From assembly GCF_019649055.1 (NCBI RefSeq), contig NW_026570398.1, forward strand, positions 62,001 to 126,000: a DNA stretch of 64,000 nt. The letters run 5' to 3'. A model generated the notes under the pieces. That model was given only the letters and a program-made list of their open reading frames with translations. It was not told the DNA's origin and did no database searches. The position numbers and the translations under genes were made by a program. Each line of letters starts with the position of its first letter. The first letter of the stretch is position 1. Below are positions 11,961 through 23,824 of this stretch, piece by piece. Source of the stretch: Paramacrobiotus metropolitanus (lineage: Eukaryota; Tardigrada; Eutardigrada; Parachela; Macrobiotidae).

Positions 11961-14900
11961 TCATTCCAGTGCTCCGGGATCACTATCGTCTTGCACATTG
12001 AACGTACGAAAAAACTCTTCTATATCCGTTTCCGTTATGGTCTGAAACAGATAACACAACGCGTAAAAAACAGCTAATTAAAATTACTCAGAAATTAAAA
12101 CAGTGTCAGGCTGTAAGCGAAGTACATATTTCATTACAAATTATAAATAAATAATAAATAAACTTATCATAATGAATATTTAAATTGCCATAATATCACT
12201 TTTTCCACTCCACGTATTAGTCATTTTAAGTCATCACAAAAAACTACGTACATTTACAATATTATTGCAAATGTCGTTTTTTGTGATGACAGAAATGAGT
12301 TCCACTAATGTGACCTCTTACTCGACTACATGTGGCCTTCTTTTAAAGTCTACATGTGGCCTACTTACTTGGCCGCCTTGTAGCCTGGTTTTAATGAACT
12401 CCACAAAAACTTCCTTAAGGTTATTAAACCCTGAAAGAACAAGGTGATAAAAAAACGTTCACCGAAAAACGTGCTAACACGCAATACATACAGTGTGCTA
12501 GTTCCACTTGCGTGACAGGATCGAAGCCTTCGCAGATATGCGCAAAGATCTCTTCCGGTGTCATCTGCGAAGCCCGCCGGACATTCTCCATTTCCTTGAG
12601 ACCTTCACGTTCCTCGAAGGCCGCACAGGTGTCCTCGGAATCCAGCAGATACTCGATCTGTTTGTCTTTATACATCGTCTACGAGAAAGTATCATTGACG
12701 ATTTGCAATGCAGATAATATGCACGCCGGAATGATGCCGAAACCATACCATACAATCTGTGCAACGGCAGAGTTTCTCGAACCATTTCGCCGGAAACACG
12801 GCGCCTTTGCTGGATAGAGTCTCTTCAATTTGCTCGCCGTATACTTTCCGTAGCTCATCTTTCATACACTTTACTGTTTCCTAATGAATAAAATGCAGCG
12901 TACTAAATATGACATCCTTGAATTATTTTTTTTATACGATTTATTAAACTTGAGTAATTATTAATTATTATTATTTTTTGTAAAATACGTAATATTTTTT
13001 AATTTAATGATGTTCAAATTTTATAAGAATTTCTTAATATGGTATTTTAACCCTTAATGGCCTGATATCGTAAAACTGATACATCACATTTAAAAACGCA
13101 CTGTACATACCGTACAAGCTCAAATTTTGCATTTTTCTTCCGTGGTATGCTATGCCGACACCGGCAGCATACTGCTAACCATTTTTGCAAATTTTAAAAG
13201 ATAATGGTTTTTGAGAAAAACAGATGTATCAAGATGATACATGTTTTGCCGGAAGTAAGTTAAACTTGTAGCACAAATTAATGGCACAGCACTTGCAGAT
13301 TAGATAAATCCTGGGTGCTGCACAAACAATCGACGCTCCTAGCAGGCACGTTTCGAAAATGGTACGTTTGCTAACAATCGTGAAAAAAATTCTGATCCGC
13401 GATGGTGTCCTTATGCCGGATGAGAATACTAGCCGGCATCCGAAAATAAAATTTCTTTTGTCATACAGAATGGTCAGCGCAAGAGAGAGCATTTAAATTC
13501 TGTCCCTGTACTGGCTGCATAAGTAGGTCTCCATGCGCGCACTGTGTGCTGAATGCATAGAGGTCCAGTAGCCTGCCTGTGCCTCTTTCAGATTTATTCT
13601 CTCTCTCATTAGCTAGCAATGCTAAACAGACCAATGGCTATCACTTGTATCAGATTGATGCAGTTAGGCGTTAACGGATAAAAATATGTCAGGCCATTAA
13701 GTGTTAAATACCTGCTTTAGTATTAATTACTGGTTACTTTTAAAAATATTTGCAAAATAATAATATGTGGAAACAGAGATTAAGGTTATTACAAAGTGAT
13801 CTTTTACCGAAATGTGAGCCGACTGGTTTTCGGAGAAATATTTGGAGTATAACTGTAGAAACGGGTGCTTGTTTAGGCAGGCCGTGCAGACCAGCTCGCC
13901 GTCCCATTCCTCGCCGAACTCCTCCGGTTCGACGCCGACATGCGGCGGATGAAACTGCTCTTCGCACATCCGGCACTGCACTGTCTCATGTTCATCCCCG
14001 AGAGCGTTGTTGTCGATGGGTTTCTCGCACGTGCAGATTTTTCCATGGAAATTCTGAAAGTATACCAAAATACGACTAATATAAAACTAACAAAAAGCGC
14101 ACTATCTAAATGGTTACAATGGCGTACCCCGTTATACACGTTTTCCGTGTTTGTTGGTTCCTTGTTTAACTGAATAAGGCATTTTCTGGGGCCGAATTTG
14201 CTATTGCCGCAATCACAACGAAATTTTCTGGGAAAAATATACATTGGTACTTTTAGAATTTTGCTTACGGTAAAGGTCACAACGAGGTAAGTTCGGTGAT
14301 AATCTATATATCAACACAATTAGGTCGTACCTTCTCGTGAGTAGTGCCACAATATCGTGCTCGTCATGGCAATTGAGAGCGCATGCTAAACCTAAAAATA
14401 CCGAGGCAACCGTATTTTGTTGCAGCTTTATACGGATGGAATCACAAGCCTTACACATTCCGGCTGGTTCTAGCACGTCCAGCGTACATGTCCGACAAGC
14501 GTATACTAGCTGGCGTTTCACGTATCCCTGCAACATGACCAACCACTTCAGCAATTTCACGAAAAGTTTAAATTAGCGTACTACTTGATTTACGGTGCAT
14601 AAATGGATAACGCAACGGTGTGGGTCATTTAGAGGAATAAGCCAAACCTGTGGATACGTGCACCGTCGCGCAGATGTATCGATTAGGTCGGCTAACACGC
14701 TGAAATCCGCTGGCTGATCCAGTTCATCCGCATCAGCGTCCGGATCGACCTCGGAGACGTTCTGGGTGTCCACAGACACATGCGTGGCGACGGACTCTTT
14801 GCTGGACTGCCGTTCCAGCTTATCGCTATCTGAATTGTCATCATTGCTGCCTGAAAACGCAAATAATTAAATTGTTTGCAATAAGCACCACCTGCGATAT

Positions 14901-15551
14901 CAAATTCTTAAAAATATTATTATATTAAAATATTTGTGTTCCCAAAATATATGCTGTCCTGTGCTGTAAAATATATGAAAATATATGATGATGCTGTGAT
15001 GCTGTGATGATATGATGTGATGCACAAGTTCAGCTATCTCTAAAAAAAGAGTAAATGAGCAATAGTCGAATTTCTCAAACCCCAAAAAAGGCCTAGCAGG
15101 GTAGGTTGAACAGGTAAAGTTCCTGCCGCAGGCGATTAAATAATGTATAAAAACACATAACAGATTTTGTAAACTACAGTAAACCGTTGACAAATCTAAC
15201 CATTATCACGAGACTTAGAAATCAGCACAATGTTTTTACAACTAAAAAAAAAACCGAAATCGGTGGTATTTTTACTTTACCGTCGACAACATTCAGCACG
15301 ACGGTTTCCTTCGCTTTGACCTCTAAGGCAGGGTTCGGTGGTCTTACATCCGTGGACACCGGGTCCTGCGAATCCCCGTTGGGACATGGATGCGGGATGA
15401 TGGTGCGCACCTGTTTATTAGGATTGTGGTTGGGTTCGTCGCCGAAGGCCTGTTCGCTGGTGCGCTTCCGATTATCGGTGACGGCCGAATCGGTCGGGGA
15501 ACCCGACGCGTTGTGCATGGCGTCCGAAGGGGTGGCTGGCGTATCAGTCAT
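11961..15551 (-). CDS. UBR7: E3 ubiquitin ligase UBR7 homologue (UBR box plus PHD finger)
   Basis: Nine exons fit exactly: 15281-15551, 14648-14850, 14331-14527, 14128-14227, 13808-14053, 12749-12880, 12492-12678, 12369-12430 and 11961-12041, giving 492 residues (vertebrate UBR7 is about 425). After an acidic low-complexity N-terminus comes a UBR-type zinc finger from about residue 159 (GYVKRQLVYACRTC, EPAGMCKAC, KFRCDCGNSKF). It continues into a PHD-like finger from about residue 258 (KICTCEKP, QCRMCEEQFHPPHVG, ELVCTAC). The C-terminal part also follows the family (KWFEKLCRCTDCM, YKDKQIEYLLDSEDT, ETDIEEFFRTF). UBR7 is a nuclear protein; human UBR7 is reported to act on histone H2B. No frame breaks. 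The 927-bp intron between exons 5 and 6 is AT-rich and holds nothing recognised. Confidence 0.95.
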
Positions 15552-17775
15552 AGTATGAAGTACAAATGGGGGGCGGCGCGAATACGTCGGGAGTAACACA
15601 GGTTGGTCTAACACAAAAAAGGTGTATATGTGTAGCGGGCCGCGATAGGAGATATTAGAATGCAGTAGGATTACCGATGGTCTGTTGTACGGCTACATTA
15701 CAGTACTTTCTGACGCGCATAGCAACAGCGACAGTGCTTTTCGGTGCAAGTGCCTGCAACTCAGTGGATGAGTAATCCACTGTCAATTCGATTAACAGGA
15801 ACACGGCGTAAACGTGTCAGCAATCCTGAATAATGACTGTGCTGCAATGTTCTAGGCGTTTAATAATAATCTCCCTGCCCCTGCACCGCGACTGATCTTC
15901 TTGGCTGTACATAGCGGTGAATAGCAATCACTTTCTTACTCAGTTCTCTTCACGCCTGTTAATATTTTCTGTGTATGTTGTCCTTTTTATTGCTCTGCGG
16001 AATTCTGCGACGATCTGCGCGGCATTTTTAATTTTGTAAATTTTCAACGAAGCGTCTACATGCTTTTTTACCACGTGTTTCTATAGTCTATGTGTTTTAC
16101 GTTGGAAATTATAAGCAGCATTTTCCATCACGAGCTGGTTATCATTTTCATCCTGGTTAGCTTCGGTAATTTCCATTTGTACGGAGTCAGGTAGCAAATC
16201 TGCCGGTGACCTCGCAAAGTGTGGAATGATCGACTTGTGTAAGATTCATTGCTCCCCTTATGATAGGGGTTTCAGAATTTTACTAATTATGTTCAATGTG
16301 CAGCTGCTGGGCGTTCCGGGCAGTACTATTTGTGGGCATGAGCATCGGAATTAATAAAAATATCGCATATTTAAGGCTTAGACTTAGAGTATCTGAAGCC
16401 CTCACTCCTCACTCCTCAGTGACTCTGTTGTGCATCTATCCCGGAAGGCCAGGAGAGGTGTTCCAATCGAACTGCGTTCATTTATGCCAGGGCACTTCGA
16501 CAGAATGAGTGACACTATGAGCGTAAGTTAACACTCGCTCTCGTCCATGTGCCTAACAATAAGAGGCACATTTAATCATTCAGAAATTCGTGGAACGTTA
16601 CACTGGCAGTTGACTTCTTCCTACCTGACCTGAATTCCTCAGAAAATTTGTTTCCTTTTCAGTTATGGAAACAGTTAGTAAAACTAAATTCACTGAAAAC
16701 TTTAAAACCACGAATTCCAGCCGCTTCCGGTTGGTGAACAAATGGCAGCCTCCCAGTGTGGCAGCGTGATTTGGCTCTGTTTACCGATTCAAAAGCAACT
16801 CTTTCTACTTGCGTCCTTAATGAAAAGGAAGAACAACGTGTAGAAAACATTTCGCATAAGTAGCAGACCGTTCTACGCCAGACTGGGACGAACCCATGGG
16901 CTGCGCCTGCGCGGCACACAAGAAAACTCATTGTAATTTAACCATAGACGAGGGCGAGTGTTAAATTACTTTTATCTGACAATTTATTACCTATTATTAA
17001 AAGCTACCTATTATCTTATTTAATTAACCATGATCTTAACCCAGTTATCCAGTAAAAATGTCTTTAAAAATAAAGGTAATATTAATCAATCATTCGGGTG
17101 TTTCTAACTGCTTGCTTTACCTAAATACACAGCACATAATTTATTTTGTGTATAATATATTCAAATTGTATGACGACGTAAGTACAGTAATTAAAATTGT
17201 ATTGCAAAAATAAATAAAAATTGCAAGAAAATAGCTTAGGATTTCCTATGAAAGACACCACTATCGTAAAGACGCTAAACGAGCACTCTTTCATAGCGCG
17301 TCCTAACTTCTACGTATTACTACACTGCACAAACCAACTTTCTCTTCCGTTATTAAAGCCACCTAAGTACTATTGTCATCAAAATAACATTCCGATACCA
17401 AGAGATCTTTGCGGCACACGAAGAGCGGCTGTTGACCCGTATAGCGCCAATTAGTGCTGTATTGGATACTGCATTAGTATTGTTCATCTGTCGTGTGTGA
17501 GAATAATCAAAGCGGCACTAGATGCCGGCCGCGCGGCGGCGCGCCGGTGTAGGTCAGAGAAACTGAGCTTGTATGCCACGAAGACGCGGGGCTAATAATG
17601 CGCGTTATATCTACCGGCATACTTCCGCCTTAACCGGCGCATTCGGATCTTCTGTAACGCTCGCATCTCTGCTGACTTTCCGTTTCTTCTCTTGGACGGC
17701 TATTGACTTTCACTTGGTCAACGCGGAATTACCTGGCATCTTTTTGCCGTGTTTACTGCGTATCGCGGATAGAGA
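15552..17775. other. Intergenic region with one TTAA-flanked element
   Basis: No gene is supported between UBR7 and the Pro/Gly-rich gene. Small ORFs near 16296 and 16659 have no recognisable content, and the latter lies inside the inverted-repeat element at 16532-16960. Confidence 0.45.
16528..16964. mobile_element. Short non-autonomous DNA element with TTAA target duplication (piggyBac-like MITE)
   Basis: A 429-bp element (16532-16960) is flanked on both sides by TTAA. Its ends are inverted repeats: CACTCGCTCTCGTCCATG on the left and, read from the other strand, CACTCGCCCTCGTCTATG on the right (16 of 18 identical). No transposase ORF is present. TTAA duplication is diagnostic of the piggyBac superfamily, although these ends do not begin with the CCC typical of the best-known members. 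Confidence 0.7.
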
Positions 17776-20164
17776 ATGCGGAGAACAGTATTATCGGTAT
17801 CCCTGTGTTTTGCCCTCCTGGCTGGTACGTAGGGGATTATTTGCTGAAATTAAATTGCCCCGCGATTAGTTTATTATTTTCGGTGATGTAGGAGTCAACG
17901 GTGCTCCGGCCATTCCCTTCCATCATCCGGCTATTGAAGCCAGGTATTCAGGAGGCGGCGGAGATGGTAAGTGGTGCATCCATAGTATTTTATTTAAAGC
18001 AACTGAAAGTAATATTACGGCTTTAAGTGTTTTTCTTACGAGTACCGGAAGCATATATTCGCTTTATGCAATTAACAGATAGCGTCACTGTATTTTTTTC
18101 CTTTCGTCGACAGTTGCGGAAAATATTCCGTTACCGCCCGTATTGATTCTCATGTCTTTTTAGGATTTTTAAAAATTATTTTCTTATTGATCAAGAACTA
18201 CGATGCTTTATTAGTATTTGTATTGGGATTTTGCTGCTTGTTTACTGTAAAATTATTTTAAAACTTGCGGTTGGAGTTTTCGGATATTATTACCGGTATC
18301 TACTTCATTCGTTTTTACGGAAGTAATAATGAACATATTCTCGCGAAGTATAGGAAACTGTGTACCGGTAGGCGGTGTCTTTTTGTAACAACAAATAAAT
18401 TATTGTGCTTAACATAACAATTTTCAGAAAAGTGTGTACAGAAAAAAAATTTATTCATGCAGTTTTATGACTTACAATGCCGTACATTACCCAATTATGA
18501 TGAAGCCCCAGTGTACAGTTAATATAAGCGAAAGTGAACGACCAAAATGACAGCAGCATCAGACATCTTTTACTTGTTTTTCTAGGTAATGTGGTCCAGA
18601 ACAGCAACGACGCCGAAATGGGCCAGCTAAGTATGTCAAGCGACCATCTTTGAATACCTTCACAACTGGAATATAACCATAATAACCATAATAATAATTC
18701 AGCCTACATTTTTAATAACCACTGCCATCTTCTTTTGCAGGTGGAATATTCAGTAAGCCAACGATCACAACACCCACGCTATAAATACCAGCAAATTTAC
18801 CCGCTTTTTTCTTTAAAAAGACGCCCTGGTCAACGAGCTGCAGACCGCCCCCAAACTGGCCAACGGCCCGCAGGCCGAAGCCCAACGCCAGGCTGACCAG
18901 GCGCACCGCGACGAAATCACCCCAGACAACATGGAGAAGGATAACACCACGCCCAACCCGGCCGTCACCGACGCCCCGCCGGAGGATGCGCCGCCCGAGA
19001 CCAAGATGATCCGCCCGGTGTCCAACAACCAGAACCGCTTCGGTGAGAACGTCAACTTCAACAACTTCCAGGCGCCGCCGCCGCAGTTCAACCCGCAGTT
19101 TGGCGGCGGTCCCTTTAACGGACCGTACCAAGGGGGTCCCGGACCGTTCAACGGCCCGCAGTCCATGTACACGCCGCCCGGACCGAGTCCCTACGCCATG
19201 CCCTTCCAGCCCCAGGGACCCTTCGGGCAGGGACCTTATGGACAGGGTCCGTATGATAATGGCCCGTATCAGAACCAGAATTACCCACCACCGCCACAGA
19301 AACCGATCGGCAATCCCGGCAGCTATGGCGCGGATAATTCAGCGCTGCAAGAATCTGGAATGGGCCAATTAGGTAACAGAGAAGGCGCGCTTAAACGTTG
19401 GCATAATGTAATCAGTACAAATTTGTTATGTACTTTTATTTATTACAGAAGGCAAAAAACAGTTTCGAAAATTTTTTTAAATTATAAAATTTAAATCAAT
19501 AATTTTATTAATTTAATAAATTATATAAAGCAGCCAGCCTTTTTATATAAAAAGGTAGCCAGCTATATACTTGCTGTTGATCCAACATACTGTATTTCAC
19601 ATATCGAATCAACAGCAAACATTAACTGAGTACACAGTAATTCCATAAATTTCCTTGTGTAAAGATAAAGTTAATCAACTGCGGAATTTAAATTTAAATC
19701 TTTAAAGGACGATACTGTATTTTCCATGTAAGTGCGTAAAATAGAATATGAAACAACGTTGCGCAATCTCCTGTTGTCGGTAAATAAAAGAATAATAAGC
19801 AAACGTATATTTTATTGAGAAAAAATTAAATTTCTTCATTTTGTTAAGAAAAGATTTTAGGGCCAGGACGATCAACTGAAAAAAAATTCAGGTTGGAGAT
19901 ATTGCAGATTTTGACAAGTTTAGTTCAACCGTAATACTCGTAATTCTGTGCCTAACCCAATTTCTTTTGTGCGTATTAGGTCAGTTCTTCAGCTCCATGG
20001 TGAGCGAACTGCAGAACTCCGGCTTCAACAACAACGTGGAAAGCGCCATCGCTCCTAAGAAGCCCGTGAAGAAGGCACTCGTCCCCCGCCCACCGGCCGC
20101 GACAACAACCACCACCACCACCCAGAAGACCACGACGACCCCCGATGACAGCTCAGATAGTTAA
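17776..20164 (+). CDS. Secreted Pro/Gly-rich protein with two GxFxxxVxELQ-type segments
   Basis: Six exons, all phase 1: 17776-17824, 17892-17966, 18586-18630, 18741-18752, 18821-19372 and 19980-20164, coding 305 residues. Exon 1 encodes a signal peptide (MRRTVLSVSLCFALLAG), with likely cleavage just after, near VNG-AP. Exon 5 carries a Gln/Ala-rich stretch and then a long Pro/Gly/Phe/Tyr/Asn-rich low-complexity domain with GPYGQGPYDNGPY-type repeats. The C-terminus has a Lys/Pro segment, a poly-Thr run and an acidic end. The motif MGQL followed by G-F-V-ELQ occurs twice, once spanning exons 3-5 (MGQLSGIFNALVNELQ) and once spanning exons 5-6 (MGQLGQFFSSMVSELQ), suggesting internal duplication. 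Exon 4 is only 12 nt. A structural role in cuticle, secretion or matrix is possible, but the family is not recognised. Confidence 0.75.
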
Positions 20165-21343
20165 GCACAAGCGCTGGTAGCTTCCGCGGCGCAACGGATA
20201 TATGTTTCGTATTCTATGTTCCTTTGTGATTCTTTAATGCACGGTTTACGTCCAGAAATATATGTAAAGCAGTTGAAATTAGCTAATAATGTGCAGAAAC
20301 GGAATAGCTGCTGCAGGCAGCAGCGAATATTCCGAGAAAAAAAACTAACGCTATAAAAATTATTGCGAACGCGAAGACTTTAAACTGGTGCAAAAAATTA
20401 ACAATTACTTATCACAGCAGCAAAATAAATTCCAATAACACGATTCAAATTATCGTTTTTGCTGGAATAATTATACTTATCGCTAAGCAACCAGTCGCTG
20501 TTGGCGTGACCTTTCCTGCTTTCCGTGTCCTGGTTGAACGACAATCAGGTTCTCGGTAAAGGCAAACAGTAAATCCACGTAGCGTATTTATCACAATCGT
20601 ACTCCATCCTGTCTTCGAATCCCATCTCTCTCCTACGGATTAATTCGATCTCCTGTGAATCCTGTGATGAAGATGGTTCAATAGTTGTATTACAAAAACA
20701 TATTTTGTTGTGAAGGTTTGGTTGGTCCTTGGATCGCCGTCGTGCATTATGCCGCCGGCCGCTGCCCACAATCGGACGATTAACTGCACATCCCAATCTG
20801 CCGAGTGTATGGTCCGTTCTGCCGCCAATGTTGCTGGTAATTCTAGGACGAGTTTATTATGGTGAAAATCTTAATGATTTCGCAAATGGTTACCTCCAAA
20901 TTTCCAATAACTACATGGCAGTCTACATCTCTTTTCTAAATTTTAATCTATAAGAAAGAATTCCCGGCAAATCGCAAGATCCAGAGATTTCCAGACAAAC
21001 AAAGTTGCTAAATAGTAGTAAATACTACATGTATTTTACAGATCAACAAGCGTATTTTGTTCAGTATTTATTTGAATTTTTCAGTGGAAATTTGTGTACA
21101 TAGATACAGATGTAGACGTTCGCTCAAACGTTTCGAACCATTTGTTACGCAATTATTGAAGAAGATTATGTTCCTGTTTTTGTTCTTTAATATCTGCACA
21201 GTGCGTGAATTAGCAACGAATGGAAGTCGTATTTAACATGGAAGTACAAGCTTTCGGTTCATTTTAATTTTACGTTTGTTTTAAACAGCAATAAAGGCAA
21301 TTAAAATGACACTTTCTGTTTAATAGCTTCCTCTTCCTCAGTG
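20165..21343. other. Intergenic spacer
   Basis: About 1.2 kb between two plus-strand genes with no supported gene. A minus-strand ORF near 20545-20828 lacks recognisable features. Confidence 0.45.
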
Positions 21344-23355
21344 ATGGCTCCCAGAAAGCGTCCCGCCAGTCCCGGCTCACCGGTCACCCAGAGCGGTGAT
21401 GGTCCCGCTGTGAAACCGGCCCGTCGTGTTCCCTCTAATTATCGCCGTATCAACAAAGCGGCGTTGCGAGCGCGCCTTGTCGCCAACTTCCATGTGGAAG
21501 GCAGCATTGTTGACCTGGTTTTATCTTCTATTCTGGACACACCGCCACAAGTGACCTTTGATGATGTCGTCGGCCAGGAGCAGGCCGTGAAGCTCCTGCG
21601 CGAACGCGTTGTATATCCGGCTTTAAATCCTACAGTAAGATCCGAAAACAGTTAAAAAAATTTAGCATTTGTAGCAACAATTTTTAAAAATTGTTGAATT
21701 TTTAAATGTTTTTTAAATACAATTAACCAAAATTTCAATTTGGTGATCTGTGCAGTGCAAATATTTATTTGCAGTTATTCAACGGACAGAAATTCTTGCG
21801 TCCTCCGCGCGGCGTTCTCCTGTTCGGTCCCACCGGCAACGGGAAGACGTTACTAGCGAAAGCTTGCGCCGCACAGACCAATTATAATTTCATGAATTTA
21901 ACCGCTTCGGTGTTGGTGTCGAAATGGGTAAATAAACGCTCGCATATTCCGCACTGTGACCTTTCTACAGAATATTTGTGTAGGTTGGCGACAGCGAGAA
22001 GATCATTAAGATCCTGTTCGAATGCGCCCGGGATATACAGCCGTGTATAATCTTTATCGGTAAGGCGCCGCTGGTAGACATCCGTAGCACCGTGGCATCG
22101 TGCCAATACACACGCCGTTCGTTTAGACGAAATTGACGCCGTGTTATCGCAGCGAACACACCTGGAGCGGGATGATACGCGGCGATTTAAGAATGAATTC
22201 CTCACCCAGTTTGACGGGCTTATGTGCAATCATGAAGAGCGGATTATGGTGCTGGGCGCCACGAATCTCCCTCAAGGAATCGATACAGCAGCTTTAAGGT
22301 AAAACCTAAAACCGTGCAGAACCGGGGGAACCGTTGGTCGCGAGCAGACATTTCATGAGACGTTTTATGAGAAAGCACAATAAATATTTCCATGCAAAGC
22401 CTAAGGCATATGTTAAACAAAATTATATCTTTTATTTATGGTTACTTAATAACATTGATCGATAAATATTACTTATATATTCCAATCAAATGTTTTATTA
22501 AAGATACTTATATACTCCAACAGATGAAACAAATTGTATCGAATTTTTTTTAAAAATGAAATTTGATCACAAATTCTATTTTTTTTAATGGTTCTCTTAC
22601 TGTAAAAAAACTGTAAATTCTTTTCAGAAGTGGAAAACGGAAACTTATTATGAAATTTCATTCTTTATTTATCAGTTAGTCGTTACTTCTTCGGAACAAC
22701 CTTAACTTTTCTCCTTATAGAAGGTTTGATTTGCGCATATTTTTGGGGCCGCCGGATTGTGGAGCACGGGAGGTGCTACTGCGGCGGATATTGCGCGAAG
22801 TCCGCCACAATCTATCGGATGCGGAAGTTCGCCATATTGCCAAGATCAGTCAGCAATATTCGGCCAGTGATCTGGGTGTGATTGTGAGGAATGCCGCATG
22901 GTTGCCGTTAGGCACGATTGATCCCACACGGATACCCAAGTTAAAAGAAGCCGAGGTCCGTTTCGCGTGTAAATCAGGAAGCATTTTATTACGCTTTTTA
23001 AATTAATTTCATCCATTTAGTTTTACTATCTTTATACTTTTAATGGTTTACTTGAATTTTATAGCAGATTTTATTATGCTTAATTAAGTAATTTTTCAAA
23101 ATCATCAACTGGATATCAGCTTTCGCAAATATTTGAAATAACAGCTTTTGATAGCGGTGAAGAATGTAGGCGTTAGAAATGGCCGTTGTCAGTAAACGAT
23201 GTGGTTGGTAGATTCCGTTGATTGGCATCCGCGACTTCCAGCGCGTAATGGAGCATTTTGTACCGTCAGGCTATCAGTCGGATTTGAAGCTCATCGAGCA
23301 GTGGACACAGCAACACCGGCGACAGCCGTTTCGACAGTGTACCACTAATAAGTGA
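21344..23355 (+). CDS. Spastin-like meiotic-clade AAA ATPase
   Basis: Six exons: 21344-21634, 21775-21927, 21984-22059, 22127-22298, 22721-22955 and 23212-23355, coding 356 residues with no frame break. A basic N-terminus (MAPRKRPASPGS) is followed by the linker FDDVVGQEQAVKLLRERV and a complete AAA module. Walker A is GPTGNGKT (about residue 115) and Walker B is IIFIDEID, interrupted by a 67-bp intron. Sensor 1 is GATN and the paired arginines are in RRFD. The spastin-type small domain has SQQYSASDL and a C-terminal helix IRDFQRVMEHF. The best match by eye is spastin, a microtubule-severing hexamer. The protein is short: there is no MIT domain and no hydrophobic hairpin, as in minimal AAA-only forms. 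VPS4 or fidgetin-like are less good fits. The GTCCGT donor of exon 5 is weak. Confidence 0.85.
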
Positions 23356-23824
23356 TAGTACCATGTCATACGTATGGACATGCTTGTTTTGATTGTCTAA
23401 GCGTCCGTTTCCCTCCGAAATGCTGTACAGCCGATCCACGTGATTATCCAGATTCAGATTTTATGTTGAATTCGTAACTCCTTGTGTGGTGGCATAATGA
23501 TTACCTGTCATGTTTCGATGAATGGACGCAAACGTTGCCGAAAATCGCCAGCAATCCAACTGCAAAACTTGATGCTCAATTTTCCTCATGAAAAACTATT
23601 TTTGTTTTAAATTTATTGATAATCATCTTTTACTTTTTTTATTACACAAATTGTTTTTGCTTCAAGCTCTGCAAAAATCCCAACACAAAATTTGGACTTC
23701 CTCATAATTTCAAAACAGAACTATAACGATCAGTGCATCGCTGCTTTCCCCCTGAACATTTCACAACGGTCATCCATCAACTGCGGCTTTAGGGAAAACA
23801 CTGGTTTTATTTTCAAGTAGTATT

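Noticed and set aside
12265-12447. Plus-strand small ORF in the UBR7 3' region
   Set aside because: It overlaps exon 8 of UBR7 on the other strand, which fits the family alignment and intron phases.
18712-19172. Minus-strand ORFs of 119-139 codons over the Pro/Gly-rich gene
   Set aside because: They are antisense shadows of a GC-rich repetitive exon; the plus frame has a signal peptide, fitting phases and internal homology.
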